Source: Streptomyces yangpuensis
GTDB lineage: Bacteria > Actinomycetota > Actinomycetes > Streptomycetales > Streptomycetaceae
Direction of reading: 5' to 3'
NCBI RefSeq assembly: GCF_001005295.1
Contig: NZ_LBMK01000009.1
Location: 220,608-284,607 of the forward strand
Length of the DNA: 64,000 nt
The position numbers and the translations under genes are program-made. Shown here piece after piece: positions 63,404 through 64,000 of this stretch. The first letter of the stretch is position 1, and the number at the start of each line of letters is the position of its first letter. The notes beneath the pieces were generated by a model. It was not told where the DNA came from. It did no database searches and saw only the letters and a program-made list of their open reading frames with translations.

Positions 63404-64000
63404 AGCGGTGACCCCTGCGGGGCTGCTCGGCGGTCCGCTCCGCCCGGAGCACGCGGCAGGGCCGGGGAACGGGCCCGGTGCGGGACCCCTGCGGGGCTGC
63501 TCGACGGTCCGCTCCGGCCGGAGCCGTGCCGCGGGGCCGGAGTGCGGGCGTGGTGCGGGTCGGTCGGGTGGCCGGGCAGGGGTCTCTCCTCGGCTCGGCG
63601 CGTGCGGCCCAGGCCCGGCCAGACGGCCCCGGTCGCGCCTCGTCCTGCGGGGACACCCCTCCCCGTCCCCCCTCCAACAGTACGAGCCGGCTCCGGGAGC
63701 CGTGGTCCTGTCCGGCCGGAGCCGTGCCGCGGGACGGGGTACCGGCACGGTGCGGGTCGGTCGGGTGGCCGGGCCCCTGCGGGGTTGCTCGGCGGTCCGG
63801 TCCGAGTGGAGCGTGCGGCTGGGCCGGGGTACGGGCGCGGTTCGGGTCGGTCGGGTGGCCGGGCAGGGGTATCTCCTCGGCTCGGCGCGTACGGCCCTGG
63901 CCCGGCCAGACGGCTTTGGTCGCGCCTCGTCCTGCGGGGACACCCCTGCCCGTCCCCCCTCCAGCAGCGCGGGCCGGTGGGGCGGGGACACGGCGGAGTG
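63404..64000. repeat. Non-coding zone of long imperfect direct repeats
   Basis: No gene supported in these ~597 bases. A ~127-base block at 63555-63681 returns at 63842-63968 with about nine differences. Shorter modules recur around it: cccctgcggggctgctcg (63411, 63486, 63774) and gcgggtcggtcgggtggc (63555, 63756, 63842, first base variable). On the minus strand each long block contains G-runs (ggaggggggacgggga). Long minus-strand frames here are low-complexity shadows. Confidence 0.85.

Overview
The window is a 64 kb piece of a very GC-rich actinobacterial chromosome, almost certainly Streptomyces. The reasons are the extreme GC bias at third codon positions with long antisense shadow frames, frequent GTG starts behind GGAGG-type ribosome sites, genus-typical regulators (an NsdA-like repressor, a small sigma factor, a SpoIIE-type phosphatase, a mycosin) and a gene order that, from memory, resembles the S. 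coelicolor region from cobT through argH-argR-argDBJC, pheTS, rplT-rpmI-infC to glnA4. I saw no tRNA or rRNA genes, insertion sequences, prophage, CRISPR array or large biosynthetic cluster. This is a core-arm region made of housekeeping and conserved accessory operons.

Layout. 1-6 kb: the end of a membrane protein gene, then cobalamin genes on the minus strand (a BluB-CobT fusion with a roughly 510-residue disordered N-terminus, and the CbiE-CbiT fusion CobL) and a GNAT acetyltransferase. 6-9 kb: the methionine ABC importer metN-metI-metQ. 9.5-15.7 kb: two coupled small membrane proteins, a GNAT, a sigma factor, a secreted glycerophosphodiesterase, a PlsC-like acyltransferase, a beta-helix-like membrane protein and a small conserved protein. 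16-18 kb: a TetR repressor and MFS exporter operon with a clear palindromic operator. 18-24 kb: a HAD protein, a duplicated-domain lipoprotein, argH, a HEAT-repeat protein, an L,D-transpeptidase and a TIGR04222-type membrane protein. 25-30 kb: the arginine operon argC-J-B-D-R, each junction overlapping or nearly touching. 30-39 kb: a degenerate histidine phosphatase, a MocR regulator divergent from an EamA transporter, a DUF1918 protein, a secreted glycosyl hydrolase-like protein, a 3-hydroxyacyl-CoA dehydrogenase, a NUDIX hydrolase, an NsdA-like regulator and a PP2C phosphatase.

39-48 kb: a translation block (pheS-pheT, an orphan histidine kinase, a SpoU-type RNA methyltransferase, and infC-rpmI-rplT behind a structured leader that ends in an intrinsic terminator and probably an AUC start codon). 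47-53 kb: a DUF1844 protein, an SseB/mycosin/membrane-protein operon, a PLP-dependent aldolase-like enzyme and a secreted HAD phosphatase. 53-60 kb: a divergent catabolic locus (SDR, aldehyde dehydrogenase, GlnA4-type gamma-glutamyl ligase on the minus strand; FCD regulator, amino-acid/amine permease, gamma-glutamyl hydrolase on the plus strand). It reads as a complete glutamylation route for ethanolamine or a related amine: import, gamma-glutamylation, oxidation, hydrolysis. 60-64 kb: a membrane protein, a LysR regulator divergent from a TDT-family exporter, and about 600 bp of non-coding direct repeats.

Control signals that can be read directly include matching argC and argH promoters with ArgR-box-like elements, a hairpin in the argH leader, palindromic operators at the tetR, nsdA-like and lysR starts, an attenuator in front of infC, and several strong symmetric terminators at gene ends. 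The most interesting items are the BluB-CobT fusion tail, the infC leader, the catalytically degenerate histidine phosphatase, the overlapping divergent start codons at 32253-32254, and the intact gamma-glutamylation locus.
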